64,000 bases of DNA from Cordilura impudica (taxonomy: Eukaryota; Arthropoda; Insecta; Diptera; Scathophagidae): assembly GCA_963682025.1 (NCBI GenBank), contig OY821521.1, positions 97,710,854-97,774,853 on the forward strand, read 5' to 3'. Below, piece by piece: positions 23,758 to 36,204 of this stretch (positions within the stretch are counted from its first letter, which is position 1; the number at the start of each line of letters is the position of its first letter). Both the position numbers and the translations under genes were made by a program. The notes beneath the pieces were generated by a model. The model saw only the letters and a list, made by a program, of their open reading frames with translations, made no database searches and was not told the origin of the DNA.

Positions 23758-24557
23758 TCAAACAATGTATTGTTCCGATTTCCGGCACCACAGAATGCCA
23801 ATCATGTGCTTGAGGTGATGTTGCCACTTTGTGGGAATTATTTGTTCATCAACCACTAAATTCTCTTCTTTGGGAACAAGCAACAATCGTTGACGAATTT
23901 TTTTCAACAATCGTCGAATCTTGAAGAGCCTACCAAACCCGGGATCACCTGGTGGTCTTACGTTCTCATTATTGTACAAATTCATGGCCAATAAATGCAT
24001 TCGAATAATGTCTGGACGATGGTATCCTTGATAAAGACATATATAAGACTATACCAGAAAAAATTGTTATTAGAAATTTTTTCCACACTTTTTACTTAAA
24101 CTCACCTATAAACTGATCTATTTCGTTCCGAGTAATAATAGCAGGTTTATTTATGTCAATTTGTACTGCGATTAAATTCGATTGCTCTATAATGAAGTTT
24201 ATTAAATTGTCAGTTAAAAGCAATTCTGCTGGTCTCCCAATTTCTTCAATAGAGTGCACTCGAATAAGTTGGCAAACTACTTTCTTTGCAAATTGGAGCT
24301 CTTGGCTTTTTAATAGATTTTCCATTGGACATAGTAGGTCTATCAAAATCATCTGAGTAATCGGTGTCATCAGTATCCGGTATACAAATATGTTCCTGGC
24401 CACCCGGTTGACTTTTAAAATATTCTTCGTCAGTATCAGATATATGGTCATCATCAATTTGATGACCATTACCATATTTTAAATTACCATAAAATGATCT
24501 TACATTCATTTCAAGAAAATTTGCATTGGTTTTTATGGAAGAAAAAATAAGCCGCAC
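23758..24557 (-). pseudogene. piggyBac-like transposase relic
   Basis: Minus strand from 24557: an acidic start (SDTDEEYF, then PDTDDTDYSDDFDRP) as in piggyBac-family proteins. After a frameshift near 24300 comes VHSIEEIGRPAELLLTDNLI, INFIIEQSNLIAVQI and TRNEIDQFIG, the conserved N-terminal DDE_Tnp_1_7 region. A possible 57-bp intron (24105-24049, GTGAG to TATAG) joins to LYMSLSRIPSSRHY. After one more shift the open frame 24000-23758 reads FKIRRLLKKIRQRL and KEENLVVDEQIIP, with the catalytic aspartate region (VDEQ). The sequence then decays; the C-terminal half with the remaining acidic residues and the cysteine-rich end is missing. Confidence 0.85.
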
Positions 24558-25785
24558 ATATTTATGTATGTAAGTTAATTATTTAGTACGAGTGCATGAA
24601 AGGCCATATATGGGGCTTCGTCATTTTTTACAAAACATTATATATATAATATAATACATGTTTTCCAGATAAATTATATTTTTATTTGAAAAAGAACTTA
24701 ATTTTTAATATTTTTGTTATTCTCTTTATGAAAACTGCACATAAATTGCTTCAAAATTTAATTTTGTTCTCACCCCTGAAGCACTTGTGAAAAACTATCG
24801 GAAATATTTGACAAAACACAATTTGAAAATATTTTGCTCTATATTTCAGTAAAAAACAAAGCAAAGAATATGAAGAATATTATTTTTGTTTGATTAAGTC
24901 CCGTTTTTATCAAAGTACAATGCAATAAAAATTAAAAACCATATTTGGTATTGTGTTCGGTAGAAAGTTAAGAATTAATTTATCATCAAAGCCAACAGCA
25001 TTAATTCCTTAACAAAAAAGACATTTAAAACAATATTGAAAACAATTGGTGTGAGTAGTCCCAATTGCCTTTTAACGCACTGTTGATTATGAAGGTTCTA
25101 TTTAATTGGAGATGGAATTTGCACCTCGATATATGTGAGAAAGAAATCGGAATTTTTTTGGGTTTTTTTTTTTAAGGATTTAGTGTAATTTGTCACGGGT
25201 TGACAAATTACATGAATCTCAAGAAAGGTTTAATGTTTAGGAATGAAAAGAGTTATGAAATAAAAGGGTTGTAAGTTTTAAGAAAAGCCTGCAAAAGCTC
25301 TTGTTAAATCAATTTATATATTTTTTTTTTCGACAAAATGCAACAGTTGAAATAATAGACATCTATTTGGAAGCAAAATTAGTGTACCTCTTACAATTTG
25401 GGGCCATAATAATTATAATAATTTTGGTATTCGGGATTTTGGGATTGGCATCCGTATTACAAACAGATGCTACAACATATATATCTTTTGCTATTTAACA
25501 TCGCTTTAACTTGAAATTTAATTTGATAAGAGAAATCTTTCTAAAAAAATATAAGCATTTTAGTGACCATTTTGAAAAAATAGAAAAATGAGTGACGAAA
25601 AATGCAGATCACATTGCGAAAAATTAAATATGTTTTGTTTTGTGTGTGGAAAATTTACACCGAAAAACATCGACGACATTTGGTTGAAGAGCCCTCAAAG
25701 CTTACAATCAGTATTTTTTGGTTACCCCCGCTGAAGAAATGCAAAATGTTGATCATGTACCTGAATTTACGTGCATCTGGTGAAG
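24558..25785. other. AT-rich stretch, nothing recognised
   Basis: Two chance frames (25301-25498, 25602-25841) without motifs. The second runs into the R fragment that follows. Confidence 0.45.
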
Positions 25786-25789
25786 GCCG

Positions 25790-25925
25790 GTGGATGTTCA
25801 GACCTAGCTCCCATACAAATGACGCTTATCATGCCGACTAAAATGGTCTATAAGATCCAGATTATTATATTTATATCGTTAAAATTTTGTCTTTGCGTAT
25901 CTATTATACCCACTAATCACTAAGA
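25790..25925 (+). repeat. R-family fragment
   Basis: TTCAGACCTAGCTCCCATAC to TATTATACCCACTAATCAC, the central part of the family. Both flanks are non-R. Confidence 0.6.
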
Positions 25926-27405
25926 GTAAATAAAAAAAAAAACGAATTTTTTGGCTTAAGTTTAATGAATTCGATTGTATATGGGTACCTCACATAATTT
26001 TCAGTGCTGAATATTTTGCGATATTATGAATATGGAAAAGTAAAAGATTAGTCGATTTGTGCAATAATTTCGTCAATTTTCCCCAAAAAGTTGAAAAAAA
26101 ATTCACAAAATGCACAAAAGCACCCCTGGAAGCTGTTAAATATAAAAATAAATGTGAAAAATGGATTTTCGGACCCAAAAACCCACCGGTATACACATTT
26201 TCAATAATTTTTTTTACATTTGAATGAGCATTGTGGAGAATATCATGAAAATATATTCATCGAAATTCTGGCAGGCTTGAAAATGATTTGAGAGGTATGG
26301 TTCCTTGCGCAAATATAAGTACATGTTATGGCCCATAGTACCAGAATCGCGATGAACCCATGGAGTAAATATATATATATATATTATATATATTTTGCAC
26401 TAACATTTTTTTTCTTCTCTTCTGTTTATTGGAGAAATATGTCATTTCGCATGCTATTTTGCTGAGTAAAATTTCGCTGGGTTGCATTCGAATGATCACT
26501 CGTTATCGAATCCCAAAATCCGAAATATTAATTACATATTATGCGTTATCGTATAAGAAAATTTCAAAAGTAAAAAAATTCGCACGTTCGAATAAAAATA
26601 CGTTCGTTTACGACTGCGAAAATTATACCCCAGTACTTTTTATCAAAAATAACATAAGACTGATTCGAGTTACTTAAAGACTTATTACTGGCTTACAAAA
26701 ACAAATGTGTAACTAAAGCTATTTTTAGTTGTAGCAAAATGTAATAAAAATAGATATTAATCAAAATATGTTAAAAATCAAATAAATGCGAAATTATCTA
26801 ACTAAATCTGCTAAATCTAGCAAAAAAAATAGCAACATTGGTTAAACCGCACAATGGAAATATAAATCGATTAACTTATAAAGTTTGTTAAAGGAGAGAC
26901 CTACCTCGGGAATACTAAAACACGTCATCATAATATTTTTATGGTTTGTTTACAACAATTTATATTTAAGGCAACTAAGACTTATTTATTGTGTTAGTTA
27001 ACTTAGTTAAAATATTATTTGTAGTCAATAATTCAAAATTTAACAATAATGTTTTTACAATATTTTCACATGATTTATCTGGTAACATTAAATTTGTTTA
27101 TTATTTTGTTTTTGACATTCATTTATTAAATAATTTAAATTCTTTATTTGCAAGACACTTGAGGTGCTTTACTATTATTAACTATTTCTATAAACATTTT
27201 TTTAAACTATATTTATTTTAGTAATAATTAGAAATTAAATTTATTGAAAGCTGTGCTTTTATTGCTATTTTTGTAAATAAATATTTTTTACATGATATTT
27301 TTAAATTTATTATATTTGTGTACTGAGTTTGCGAGTCTAGTTTGTAAAGTAAAAATTTGTTTATTTGTTGTCATTAAAGCTAAACTTACAACTAATATAA
27401 ATACT
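25926..27405. other. AT-rich stretch downstream of the phosphatase gene
   Basis: Three frames of 68-82 codons (25990-26196 minus, 26429-26677 plus, 26991-27221 plus) have A/T-driven composition and no motif. A TA-rich microsatellite lies at 26369-26394. Nothing else seen. Confidence 0.45.
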
Positions 27406-27465
27406 TTTATTTAGAATGTTTTTAGTTTGTTGATTGAAAATTTAACAATAAATTAAATGTTTATT
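27406..27465 (-). promoter_or_regulatory. candidate polyadenylation signals of the phosphatase gene
   Basis: On the minus strand, AATAAA hexamers occur just after the stop codon: one at 27465-27460, 16 bp past the stop, and one at 27411-27406. The sequence around them is A/T-rich, so chance hits are common. The more distal one is the more plausible end of a short 3' UTR. Confidence 0.3.
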
Positions 27466-27480
27466 ATTTATATTGGCCGA

Positions 27481-27591
27481 TTAGTTACCATTTGTTGTTG
27501 TTATCGATTGCGGTGGCATATCTTGCAAGGATCGCGGTAGCATATATGACTTGGACGCTTTCTTTTCAAATAAATCAGAGACGTAGTTGGC
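27481..27591 (-). CDS. wun: wunen-like phosphatase terminal exon (cytoplasmic tail and stop)
   Basis: A 111-bp exon with 36 codons and TAA. The acceptor TTATTTTAG ends at 27592; coding starts at 27591. The peptide begins ANYVSDLFEKK and ends SITTTNGN. The VSDLF that follows the last membrane helix is typical of LPP/wunen proteins; the rest is a short polar cytoplasmic tail. It is too short for a 60-codon ORF filter and was found by joining phase 0 to the exon at 37034. AT content drops and codons look constrained compared with the flanks. Identity is strong because motif spacing and frame both fit. A shorter isoform reading into the preceding intron is possible but unsupported. Confidence 0.82.
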   Translation of the reverse strand, partial: ANYVSDLFEKKASKSYMLPRSLQDMPPQSITTTNGN

Positions 27592-28854
27592 CTAAAATAA
27601 AAACAAGAAATACATTTGATTAAAGAAATTAAATATATTTTAATATAATAATTATACAAAAAAAAAGAAAGAAATATGCATGCAACAGCCTAAAAGATTG
27701 CTTTAAAAATCTTACTATTCAAATTTTAATCGTAATAAAATCTACAAATCTAATAAGATACTGCACACATAACACAATGTTGCCAGATAAAATTCATAAG
27801 AAAAAGCAAATAATATAAGCCAGTTTAGATTCAGGGGTGCCAATCATTTTATGGAAAAAATAGTCAAAATCAAAAGCAGTTCATATCTCATATCTGCATT
27901 GAAAGATTGTGTATTTTCAGTTGAACAACTACGAATTAAAGTATCGAATTTTTTTTTTATTACTTTTCATTTGCAGTTAAAAAATTTATGTTGCAAAGTT
28001 CAGAATACAAAACATGGCCAATGACACAGGCGTTTTTGACATACATATGTATTTGCAGATGTAGATTAGAAAAAACAGCTGCTTTCATGCAAAGCTAAAA
28101 TTAATTTATTTTAAAGCATGTGAATTTCACTTATAAAAATAAAATTATCTTTAAAACAACACATTGTCCTATAGAAGTATCATCACTGCTATAAGTGGAT
28201 TAAAGACTAATCTAGTACATTGGTAATTGTCATTTTGTATGGACAGTTTAACAGATTTCTATGACATCGTTATTTAATTTAAGCTAGCTAGTGTTAATGC
28301 AACACTTGCAACATTTTGCAACATTTTACAACACTTAAAAATTGGATCGGATTTGAAATCGTTTTAATTCATTAACATAAATTCAACTATACTTTTAACA
28401 TCTAACATTTCGACACTATTGGAATTGTTCGACTTTCAAAAATGTTCCAAATGAGCCAGCGTTTCCCATATGACGTCTTGTCAAGTTTGGTAACAAATAG
28501 TAGTTACTGAAAGCCAGAATACGGGAATGGGAAAAATAGTTTCGTTCGCATAAATGAATATATATAAAAGTCTAAGCTTTATTATGGTATATAATTGATG
28601 TTGTTGTTATTGTTGTTATTTACAAGATGATATAGAAGTATTTCCGTGTATACCGCCAACATGAAATATGTATATATCATTATATATACTTATATAATAA
28701 TATACGGGCAATTGTTAGCTTTAAGGTAAAACATTTTAATATGATTTTCCATATGTGGGACCAAAATCTATATATGTATATTAAAGAGTTGCGTGATTGA
28801 TCATCATCGACCAGCCCAAACCCTTCGACCCAGAAACTTGGACTTTGGACTCTA

Positions 28855-29360
28855 GGTGTAAAGATCCACTAAGAAGGTATTTTTAAAAATTCTTATACTA
28901 AGGGGGTAAAAGCGGATAAAAAGGGGGAACATGGTAACAAATGGTCTAGGAATATGAAATTTGGTGTTTAGACTCCATCAATGAAACAAAAATGGGCTCA
29001 GGAATAATTCTTTCGAAATCCGGCCATTTAAGGAGTAAAAACGGCCCAAAAAAGGGGGGAAAATAGTACCTTTTTAACCTTCTTAACATAATCTATGTAT
29101 TTGAATTTTGGGCATCAGTCAAGAATGATTTCATTGACAATTCTAACATCTAGGGGAGAAAAACGGCCAAAGAGGGGAAAAGTGTATATTTGGTATCTTC
29201 TAAATAAACGAATATAAAATATAGTTTGTGGATTCCACTAGAGATGTTAAAGGAGGGTAAAAACGGCCTTTGTATCTTCTTTACAAAGTAATTTAGCAAT
29301 ATGAAATTTGATATGTAGATTCCACCAGAGACACCAAAATCGGAGAAGAATAAAATTTGT
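28855..29360 (+). repeat. degenerate array built on a GGAATATGAAATTTGG unit, copy 1
   Basis: Starts AAGATCCACTAAGAAG. The unit GGAATATGAAATTTGGTGT-like, then GATTCCACTAGAGA, recurs about every 110-140 bp, with G-runs (AGGGGAGAAAAACGGCC) between. Same family as 34061-34530. Non-coding. Confidence 0.6.
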
Positions 29361-29949
29361 TTTAATTCGTTTTAATTTGTTTTAAAACGACAAAAAAAAA
29401 TGGGAAAACTCATACTTTTCAACCGGTAAATTTCACTGTGCGACAAATGGTAGGGGTCAGTGATCGGGATGGGATGAAACCACTGGGGAAAGTTATATCG
29501 GTCAAAAAAAAAGTTATATGTGGAATCGAGATATATCGATTTGAAATTAGTAATTATCGTATGTATAGGGGAATTTGTCACGTTTTGAGCTCTTTTGTTT
29601 AACATAACTCGAGAACTAATAGTCCGATTTTCCTGACACAAATTTAGAAAAATTAAGAATTACAATAACTTTAATCTACACAATCATTTCACAAGACAAT
29701 CAACAGTTTCGCAGTTATTATTAAATTTATGAAGAAAAAAAATAATTTTTTGCCTAAAATATTAAAATTTTGTATTTTTAAAAATCATGCAAAATCCAAA
29801 ACGGGAAAAAGTGTCAAGTCTTATTATCTTGGCGTAAAGTCACATAACCTGTGCACAAATGATCATGAAAATCGATGTTTCGCTTTTATTCCTTCCCGAT
29901 ATTGCCTGTCGCACAGTGTTTTCATTCGAATGTACATTTTCTTAAGAAA

Positions 29950-30310
29950 ACAGAGAGAATTAGTCTTAGGTCCACCTAATTAGGTTTAGAAAAAAAAAAC
30001 TTAAACTAAACCTACGTCGAAAATTGGACCGATCCTGACCATATTTGGTAAAGTCACTTATTTTTTGGAACAACCGATTTTGAGAAAAATCTGTGCAATA
30101 TTTTTGTTTTTGATATGTTCAAGTGAATTGTATTATAGGGTTTATTTTTGGTCAGCGGATTAATGGATGTTAGATTGCTAATATTTGATAATTTGAATCT
30201 TATGGCAAGTTAAGTCTATATCATATTGGTCATTTGTCTGGAGACTAGATCTGAACATGCACCCATTTACATCAATTTCAATAGCGTTTGTCCTATGGCT
30301 CGAGTTACTT
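29950..30310 (-). repeat. R-family repeat, middle part
   Basis: Contains AAAATTGGACCGATCCTGAC, CATATTTGGTAAAGTCACTT and ACCCATTTACATCAATTTCA blocks in minus-orientation order. Both ends are missing. Confidence 0.65.
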
Positions 30311-30614
30311 CCTTTCCAAATTAAGTCATCGATATTATAAATAATACTATTTTTGATCTTTATAATATATATTTATTCTTTGTTAAATAAATAATACATA
30401 CAAATGTTTAAGTTAATAAAAGAGTTTTTAATTTTATGATAAAATTTTTTGATATTGACCGTCCAAGTCGTCAAAAACATATTTTGATAAATTACGATGG
30501 ACATTATTGTCACTCTTATTGTTTTTAAATATTATTATGGCTTAAATAATTCATATAATAATTTCGCTAACAACGTAGCAGGTATACTGCTAGTATTCTA
30601 TATAAGGAGCATTG

Positions 30615-30790
30615 CGGTGGTTTATGTTCAAAAAGCGACACCTCTTTAAGAATTTTTTTTTAAGCGAGTTTTTAAATTATATATCGATAGGGTTTATCTA
30701 TCTATTAAGCAATAATTCTACTCTTGACGTTGCGAATTGAAATCAATTTTATGGATGACAGTGATATCAGAGAATAGTTGGAAACCGAAA
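30615..30790. repeat. decayed relative of the 225-bp MITE at 60261-60485
   Basis: The left end GGTTTATGTTCAAAAAGCG and internal ATCGATAGGGTTT..CTATTAAGCAATAATTCTAC parallel the MITE at 60261. The right end is not recognisable. Confidence 0.4.
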
Positions 30791-32357
30791 TTTAATTTTA
30801 TATAAAAATAATATATAACAAAAACTCTCAATCTGTTTTTTAAATGAAACTAATGAATATCATCTTTTTTAATTATTAAATGCCTTTATATTCTTAGCAA
30901 TAAAGTTATAAATCACAGTAACGCCACAGTGCACAGGGGAGCGATATGGTATTTTCTTGAGCAAATTGACTTGCTGACCACAATTCTTAACCGATTTTTC
31001 CACGCTGTTTGTTTAATGGATTTCATTCCATTAAGTGTTGTTAATTTGTCTAAATATTAGTGAGAAAATCATGAAAATGCTTGTTTGGCTTGTTTTTTTG
31101 TCACTGTAAAATGCTCAAAAACCATAGGGGATTTTTGTCTTAAATACAAACTTAACAAAATAACGTCTCTTTTGTGGTTTTAATTAAGTTAACATTTATC
31201 AGCTATTTTCTAATTGCCCATATAAGAACCAATTCTACAATACATAATCAAACAATTCAGACCCTTTTCAATTGAAAATTCAATTGAAAATTAATCAATT
31301 TGCAGTGACCAATGAAAAATTTAAAATAAAAATTAATAAATTAAAATAAACTTTATAAATCTATTTAAACTATTTCACAAATTCCATTGAACTGAAGACC
31401 ATCGTTGTAATAGCTCAACTTCCTTTTAATTAAATATTACTAAAAAGTAATTTAGTTATGAATAAATACTGTTTTTCTCCCTCTGTTAACGTGTCAACTT
31501 ATTTATAATCATTAAATATTAATTCAACTTAATTGTGCATTAAAATAGCTTTCATCTATGAAACATTGTATTTACGAGTATTTTAAAATCAAATGCCATA
31601 AAGCTGTCAAATTGCATTACAAAGAAATAAACAACCAACAACAAAAAATTCACTTTAACACAATACATAATGAAATAATTCCTTCCTCGAAGTAATAAGT
31701 GTTCATGTTGGTACATGGAAACTGTTGAAATTCAAGTTGCAAATGACATCAACAGTTGTACGTACGTTTAATCGTACATACATATCACACATTGAAATAA
31801 GACGCTCAAAAGTCACGTAAATTACGATTTCCATGTCGAATCAATAAAGTGCATTTGAAATTTTGTAAATTTAATATTTGCAGATGAAAAATTTTTATAC
31901 GAGTACTTAAACGGAAGGTTTCCAATCACAGATTGCGATAAATATGTAACGATGAAATGGCTTCAACGAAATAATATTTCAGAAAACAAATACATACATG
32001 ATAATCTTACTAATATTTTGTTTATGATTATTTAAGAATTATTTTTAAAGTATGGTCGTAATATTTCCTTGTAATACTTATGCTGTACACTGGACTATAA
32101 TATTCTTTATTAATTTATTTCTAAATATACATTTCATAATATAGAAATAATATAGAAATAGTAAATTAAAATATTTTCTCCATTATCCATCTCGAGATGT
32201 GCCATTTTGGGTGATTTTAACTATTGGAATTTTATTTCTTTTACTGTGGGAGTTATTTCATTTTTTGAGGGAGTTACTTCATTTTCAATTATTTGCAATT
32301 TCTTCAAATTTTTAAACATTTTAAATCATCAGTTGCTTTATGAATTTTGATGTGTTA

Positions 32358-32641
32358 AGGCCTAGTTGGCCACACGTAACCGTAACCAAACGTGTCAGCT
32401 GTTTTTTTCTGTTACATAAAAAGCATTTAGAGCAGTTACCGAACTCAACTGTCACGTAACCGGAACGACCCGATCTGTTTAAAATAGATTTTGTACGTAA
32501 CATTTGTGAACAGCTGATGAAGTTTGGTTAATTTTACACAGCAGCATGCTGGTTCGTTTTTTACGTTCTATAACTGCACTAAATGCCAACGTTACATTAA
32601 CGGTACGGATACATTTTAACAACGTGTGGCTAACTAGGCCT
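32358..32641 (+). mobile_element. 284-bp PIF/Harbinger-like MITE, copy 1
   Basis: Ends AGGCCTAGTTGGCCACACG and (reverse complement of the right end) AGGCCTAGTTAGCCACACG. TTA flanks both sides (32355-32357, 32642-32644). The inside matches the copy at 33766-34057 in reverse, including GTGTCAGCTGTTTTTT and CAACTGTCACGTAACCGGAA. The frames 32321-32503 and 32479-32715 are within it and not genes. Confidence 0.85.
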
Positions 32642-32884
32642 TTAATTGTGTAAAGTTTAAACGACAATAAAGAAAATGATCGCAATTTTATGTAAATAAA
32701 ATCAGCATCGGACAATAAAACGTATTGTGTGCTATGTCAAAATCTGTAATTGGAGGGTTACGCCAGACCTAAGACGAAACATTTATACAAGTCCAGAATT
32801 CGTTTCGCATAACCATAAGATCCATACGACGAACTAAAGATACTTAATAATATTAAGAAGGAATGTTTGGATGAGGAGAGCGTT

Positions 32885-33700
32885 TTAGGCGATAGGAATA
32901 TGTACATACGATAGCGTTATGCATGAAAAACACATCGAGAAAATGGCCCAGATGCACAGACGCACTTTTTTCTTGAATTTTTCCACGACAATTTTACATA
33001 AATGTGGCTGAGTTTCATTGATACAGCGTTGAATATCGACCCTCAATGCATGGGTATTAATGCGCTTTTTGGCATAGACTTTTGACTTCAAATAACCCCA
33101 CTAAAAGAAATCCAATGGTGTTTAATCATATGAGCCATGAAATGTCTCATGAAGTAGTTGAATCGTTTCACGGTCTGTATGACATGTAGAACCATCATGT
33201 TGGAAACACATGTCGTCATCTAATTCAAGCAGAAAGAACTCTGTTATCATGTTGCGATATCAAGCAACAACAACAGTCACTGCTTGACCAGCCTCCTTTT
33301 CTTAGAATTTTGGTCAATGACGCCTACAGCCCAAAACCGGCACCAAACAGTAAACACCTTGTGGATGCATTTGTTTTCCAACAAACACAAGTGGTTCACC
33401 GGAAATTTTGACGATTTATGATGCCATCAAGGTGAAAAGTGCTTCACCGCTTAAAATTTTTTTTTTGCCAAACTTTCATTATTTTTTAAATATTGTCATT
33501 ATTTTTTAAATATTGTTCAAAAATTGAAACACATTATTCTATCGTGCAATTCTATATTTTTACTAACCCAAAACCGTCAATTGTCAATCTGTAGTTTACT
33601 TTTGGTTGCCAACACTTAATTGCACAAATGGTAGCAAATTAAAATTTTGCGCCAATTTTGGGAACATCTTTAGCTTGGAGAAATTTGAGAGAAGCATACA
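32885..33700 (-). pseudogene. mariner-like transposase relic, copy 2
   Basis: Minus strand. The open C-terminal part reads KSKVYAKKRINTHALRVDIQ and RCINETQPHLCKIVVEKF, the tail of the transposase type also seen at 17945-18760. Upstream (higher coordinates) the DDE region is degenerate, including a reading of ALFHLDGIIN and NRQNFR near 33400. Its 5' non-coding end (33470-33700, CACAAATGGTAGC side) matches the corresponding part of copy 1. It lies between two inverted copies of the 284-292-bp MITE. Confidence 0.75.
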
Positions 33701-33765
33701 ACATTCCTCGTATGTTGAGTAAGAAACAACTCAAAATGCTTCAGTCTTCCTTTTTACATGCGTAA

Positions 33766-34057
33766 AGACCTAGTTAGCCACACTTTGTTAAAATGTATCC
33801 GTACCGTAAATGTAACGTTGGCATTTAGTGCACTTAGAGAACGTAAAAATCGAAGAGCATGTTGCTGTGTAAAATTAACCAAACTTTATCAGCTGTTCAC
33901 AAATGTCACGACCAAACATAGCAAAAATCTATTTTCAACAGATTGGGACGTTCCGGTTACGTGACAGTTGAGTTCGGTAACTGCTCTAAGTGCTTTTCAT
34001 TTAACAGAAAAAACAGCTGACACGTTTGGTTACAGTTGCGTGTGGCTAACTAGGCCT
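33766..34057 (-). mobile_element. 292-bp PIF/Harbinger-like MITE, copy 2 (inverted)
   Basis: Flanked by TAA on both sides (33763-33765, 34058-34060). Reverse-complement copy of 32358-32641 with scattered differences. The 68-codon frame 33758-33964 lies inside it and is not a gene. Confidence 0.85.
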
Positions 34058-34060
34058 TAA

Positions 34061-34530
34061 AGATCCACTAAGAAAGGATTTTTGGAATTTTTAATATGAA
34101 GCGGGCACAAATGGCCAAAACGAGAAAAATATTACCTTTTACCAGGAGGGATTTTTTTCACTTATGAGGGAACAAAAGCTAAAAGGGGAAAAATTATTTT
34201 ATTTTTAAACAAAAGTTTTTAGGAATATGAAATTTGGTATGAAGATTCAACCCGTGAAACAAATCCTCCAAAAGAGATATTTTAATATTTTAAATGAGGT
34301 GCCAATGTTCAAATAGAGACAAAATCTTATATATTTGAGATCATAAACGAGTAAATCTAGGAATATGAAATTTGATAACACAAACACACTAATAGACCAA
34401 TTATAATTTTCGGCAAGTTCGCAAGTTTATCCACCCCTTGACCCGACAAAAAGAGGAAGTAGCACTATTCGTATATTCTTGATGTAATAATCTCGAAATA
34501 TGAACTTCATTATGTATATTCCACTTGAAA
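34061..34530 (+). repeat. degenerate array built on a GGAATATGAAATTTGG unit, copy 2
   Basis: Begins AGATCCACTAAGAAAGG directly at the MITE target duplication. Units at about 34212, 34355 and 34496, period about 142 bp. It runs straight into the A/T minisatellite. Confidence 0.6.
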
Positions 34531-34533
34531 TGT

Positions 34534-35205
34534 ACATTTTCTTAAAAAACTATTTTTCTTAAAAGAATTGTTTAACTTTAAAAGTATTTTTTCTTAAAAA
34601 AGTGCTTTTTCTAAAAAGTACATTTTCTTAAAAATTTAGTTTTTCTAAACAACATATTTTATTTAAGAAATAAATTTTTTAGAAAAGCGTGTTTTCTGAA
34701 AATAATCTGTTTTCTTAAAACAGCACCCTTATTTATAGAGTATGGTTTTATAAACAATTTATTTTCTTAAAAGAAGTATCTATTCTAAAAAAGTTTTTCT
34801 TCTTGAAAAAGTAAGTTTTCTTAAAAAAGTAAATTCTCAGAAAAGTACATTTCTTAAATAAGTACTTATTCTTAAAAAAAAAGTATTTCTTTAACATAGT
34901 ACAATTTCTAAAATTGTATCTTTTGTTTAAAAAAGTACCTTTTCCGAACAAGTAATTTTAGTGAAAAAGTATCTTTTCATGGAAAAGTACCTTTTCCTAA
35001 AAAGTACTTTTCTTGAAAAAGTAAATTTTCTTAAAAAATATCTTTTATTAGATAAGTATTTTTTCTAAAAGAATTATTTTTTTTTTAACGAAGCACAATT
35101 TTTAAAAAGTACTTTTTCTTAAAAAAAAGTAAATTTCGTTACAAAAAGTAAATTTTTTTAAATAAAATATTACGTTTTTTTCCTAAAATATTACGTTTTT
35201 TAGAA
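34534..35205. repeat. degenerate minisatellite, unit like TTTCTTAAAAAAGTACTT
   Basis: About 670 bp of 17-22-bp imperfect units mixing TTTTCTTAAAAAAGTA and TTTAGAAAAAGTACTTTT. The 67-codon Lys/Phe-rich minus frame at 34748-34951 is a translation of this array. Confidence 0.85.
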
Positions 35206-35216
35206 ACACTAACTTT

Positions 35217-35615
35217 TTGAAAAAACTAATTCGTTTGATAAGAAATTTGGTTACCACAATAAAATCATTTTACCTGTGTATAATTTCACTAATTTTAGCA
35301 GAGTTTCCCCTTAAAAACACGCTTCTGTTACAAATAGTGTTTATGACTGCAGTAATGCTTGCATCTTGTGATGCAACTGTGCAACATGTTGACTTTTGCC
35401 ATCGCCTGCTGAATTTATGGTTATTATATTTGTTCAAATTTCCACACTCTAACAAAAGCTTGTTTTTTAATGAATGTTATTATAATTGCATGAGTGAAAG
35501 AAGTAATTTAATAAGTGTTTCTAATATACAAATTCCGGTAAGAACTACATTTAAGATGAAGTCTTCAAAAATTCCAAGATTGTTTTTTGACCCACTTGTG
35601 AAAATAAATCCATAA
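35217..35615 (+). other. unassigned 132-codon open frame
   Basis: The longest plus-strand frame in the introns outside transposons: a basic start, then a hydrophobic segment (SFYLCIISLILAEFPL) and several cysteines (ECYYNCMSERS). The first codons come from the end of the A/T minisatellite, which argues against a real start. A 61-codon minus frame overlaps it. I recognise no family. It lies antisense in a phosphatase intron and is most likely chance or an old relic. Confidence 0.15.
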
Positions 35616-35889
35616 TATGATCCCATATTAGCATGAATGATGAATAAGTCGATATATATCTCCTCATTTTAATTTAAAAAGGATACATATCGTATATGTG
35701 AGTTCGGAGCCAAACTTAACAATAATAAAACAAATTCTAATGTTTCATAAAATCACATAAACCTTAACCAATTTCGTCCGTGATTTATATACAGATCTTA
35801 GAAATATGTCCTATTTATATCATGAGGTATCAAATTGTATTGGTGGCACTGTAACCACAGATTCATAATCATTACAATATATTTTAAGA

Positions 35890-36075
35890 CCTACCCCACA
35901 ATATGGTTAGTGTATAATGAGTTTGTGGGCTATATTCGGCTCAGAATCAATGACTCGATTAACCTATGCAAGTTCAACCGTATTTGATTTGTGTCCTTGA
36001 AAACTTTGTATGTAAATGCAGGTCTCATATACGAATGTATTTTTATTAAATATCGGGTATATAAGCTATAATCGT
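35890..36075 (+). repeat. very degenerate R-family piece
   Basis: TACCCCACAATATGG then GTGTATAATGAGTTTGTGGG parallels the R start (CTATACCACTATGTGG..GTATAATGAC). A weak CTCGATTAACC follows. Confidence 0.4.
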
Positions 36076-36204
36076 CTATACTAATTTCGTTCATGTTAAC
36101 ACCAATTCCACATATCAATGTACAGTTTTTGGGGGGGATTTAAAATAAACTGGAAAAACACAGAAAATCCTACAAGTATGTGTGTTTGTGTGATTTTCTT
36201 TTCA

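Noticed and set aside
34748..34951. 67-codon Lys/Phe-rich frame
   Set aside because: It is a translation of the A/T minisatellite at 34534-35205.
35270..35455. Minus-strand frame (WQKSTCCTVASQDASITAV) as a coding exon on the phosphatase strand
   Set aside because: No acceptor or donor in the right phase, no recognised family, and a longer frame overlaps it on the other strand.
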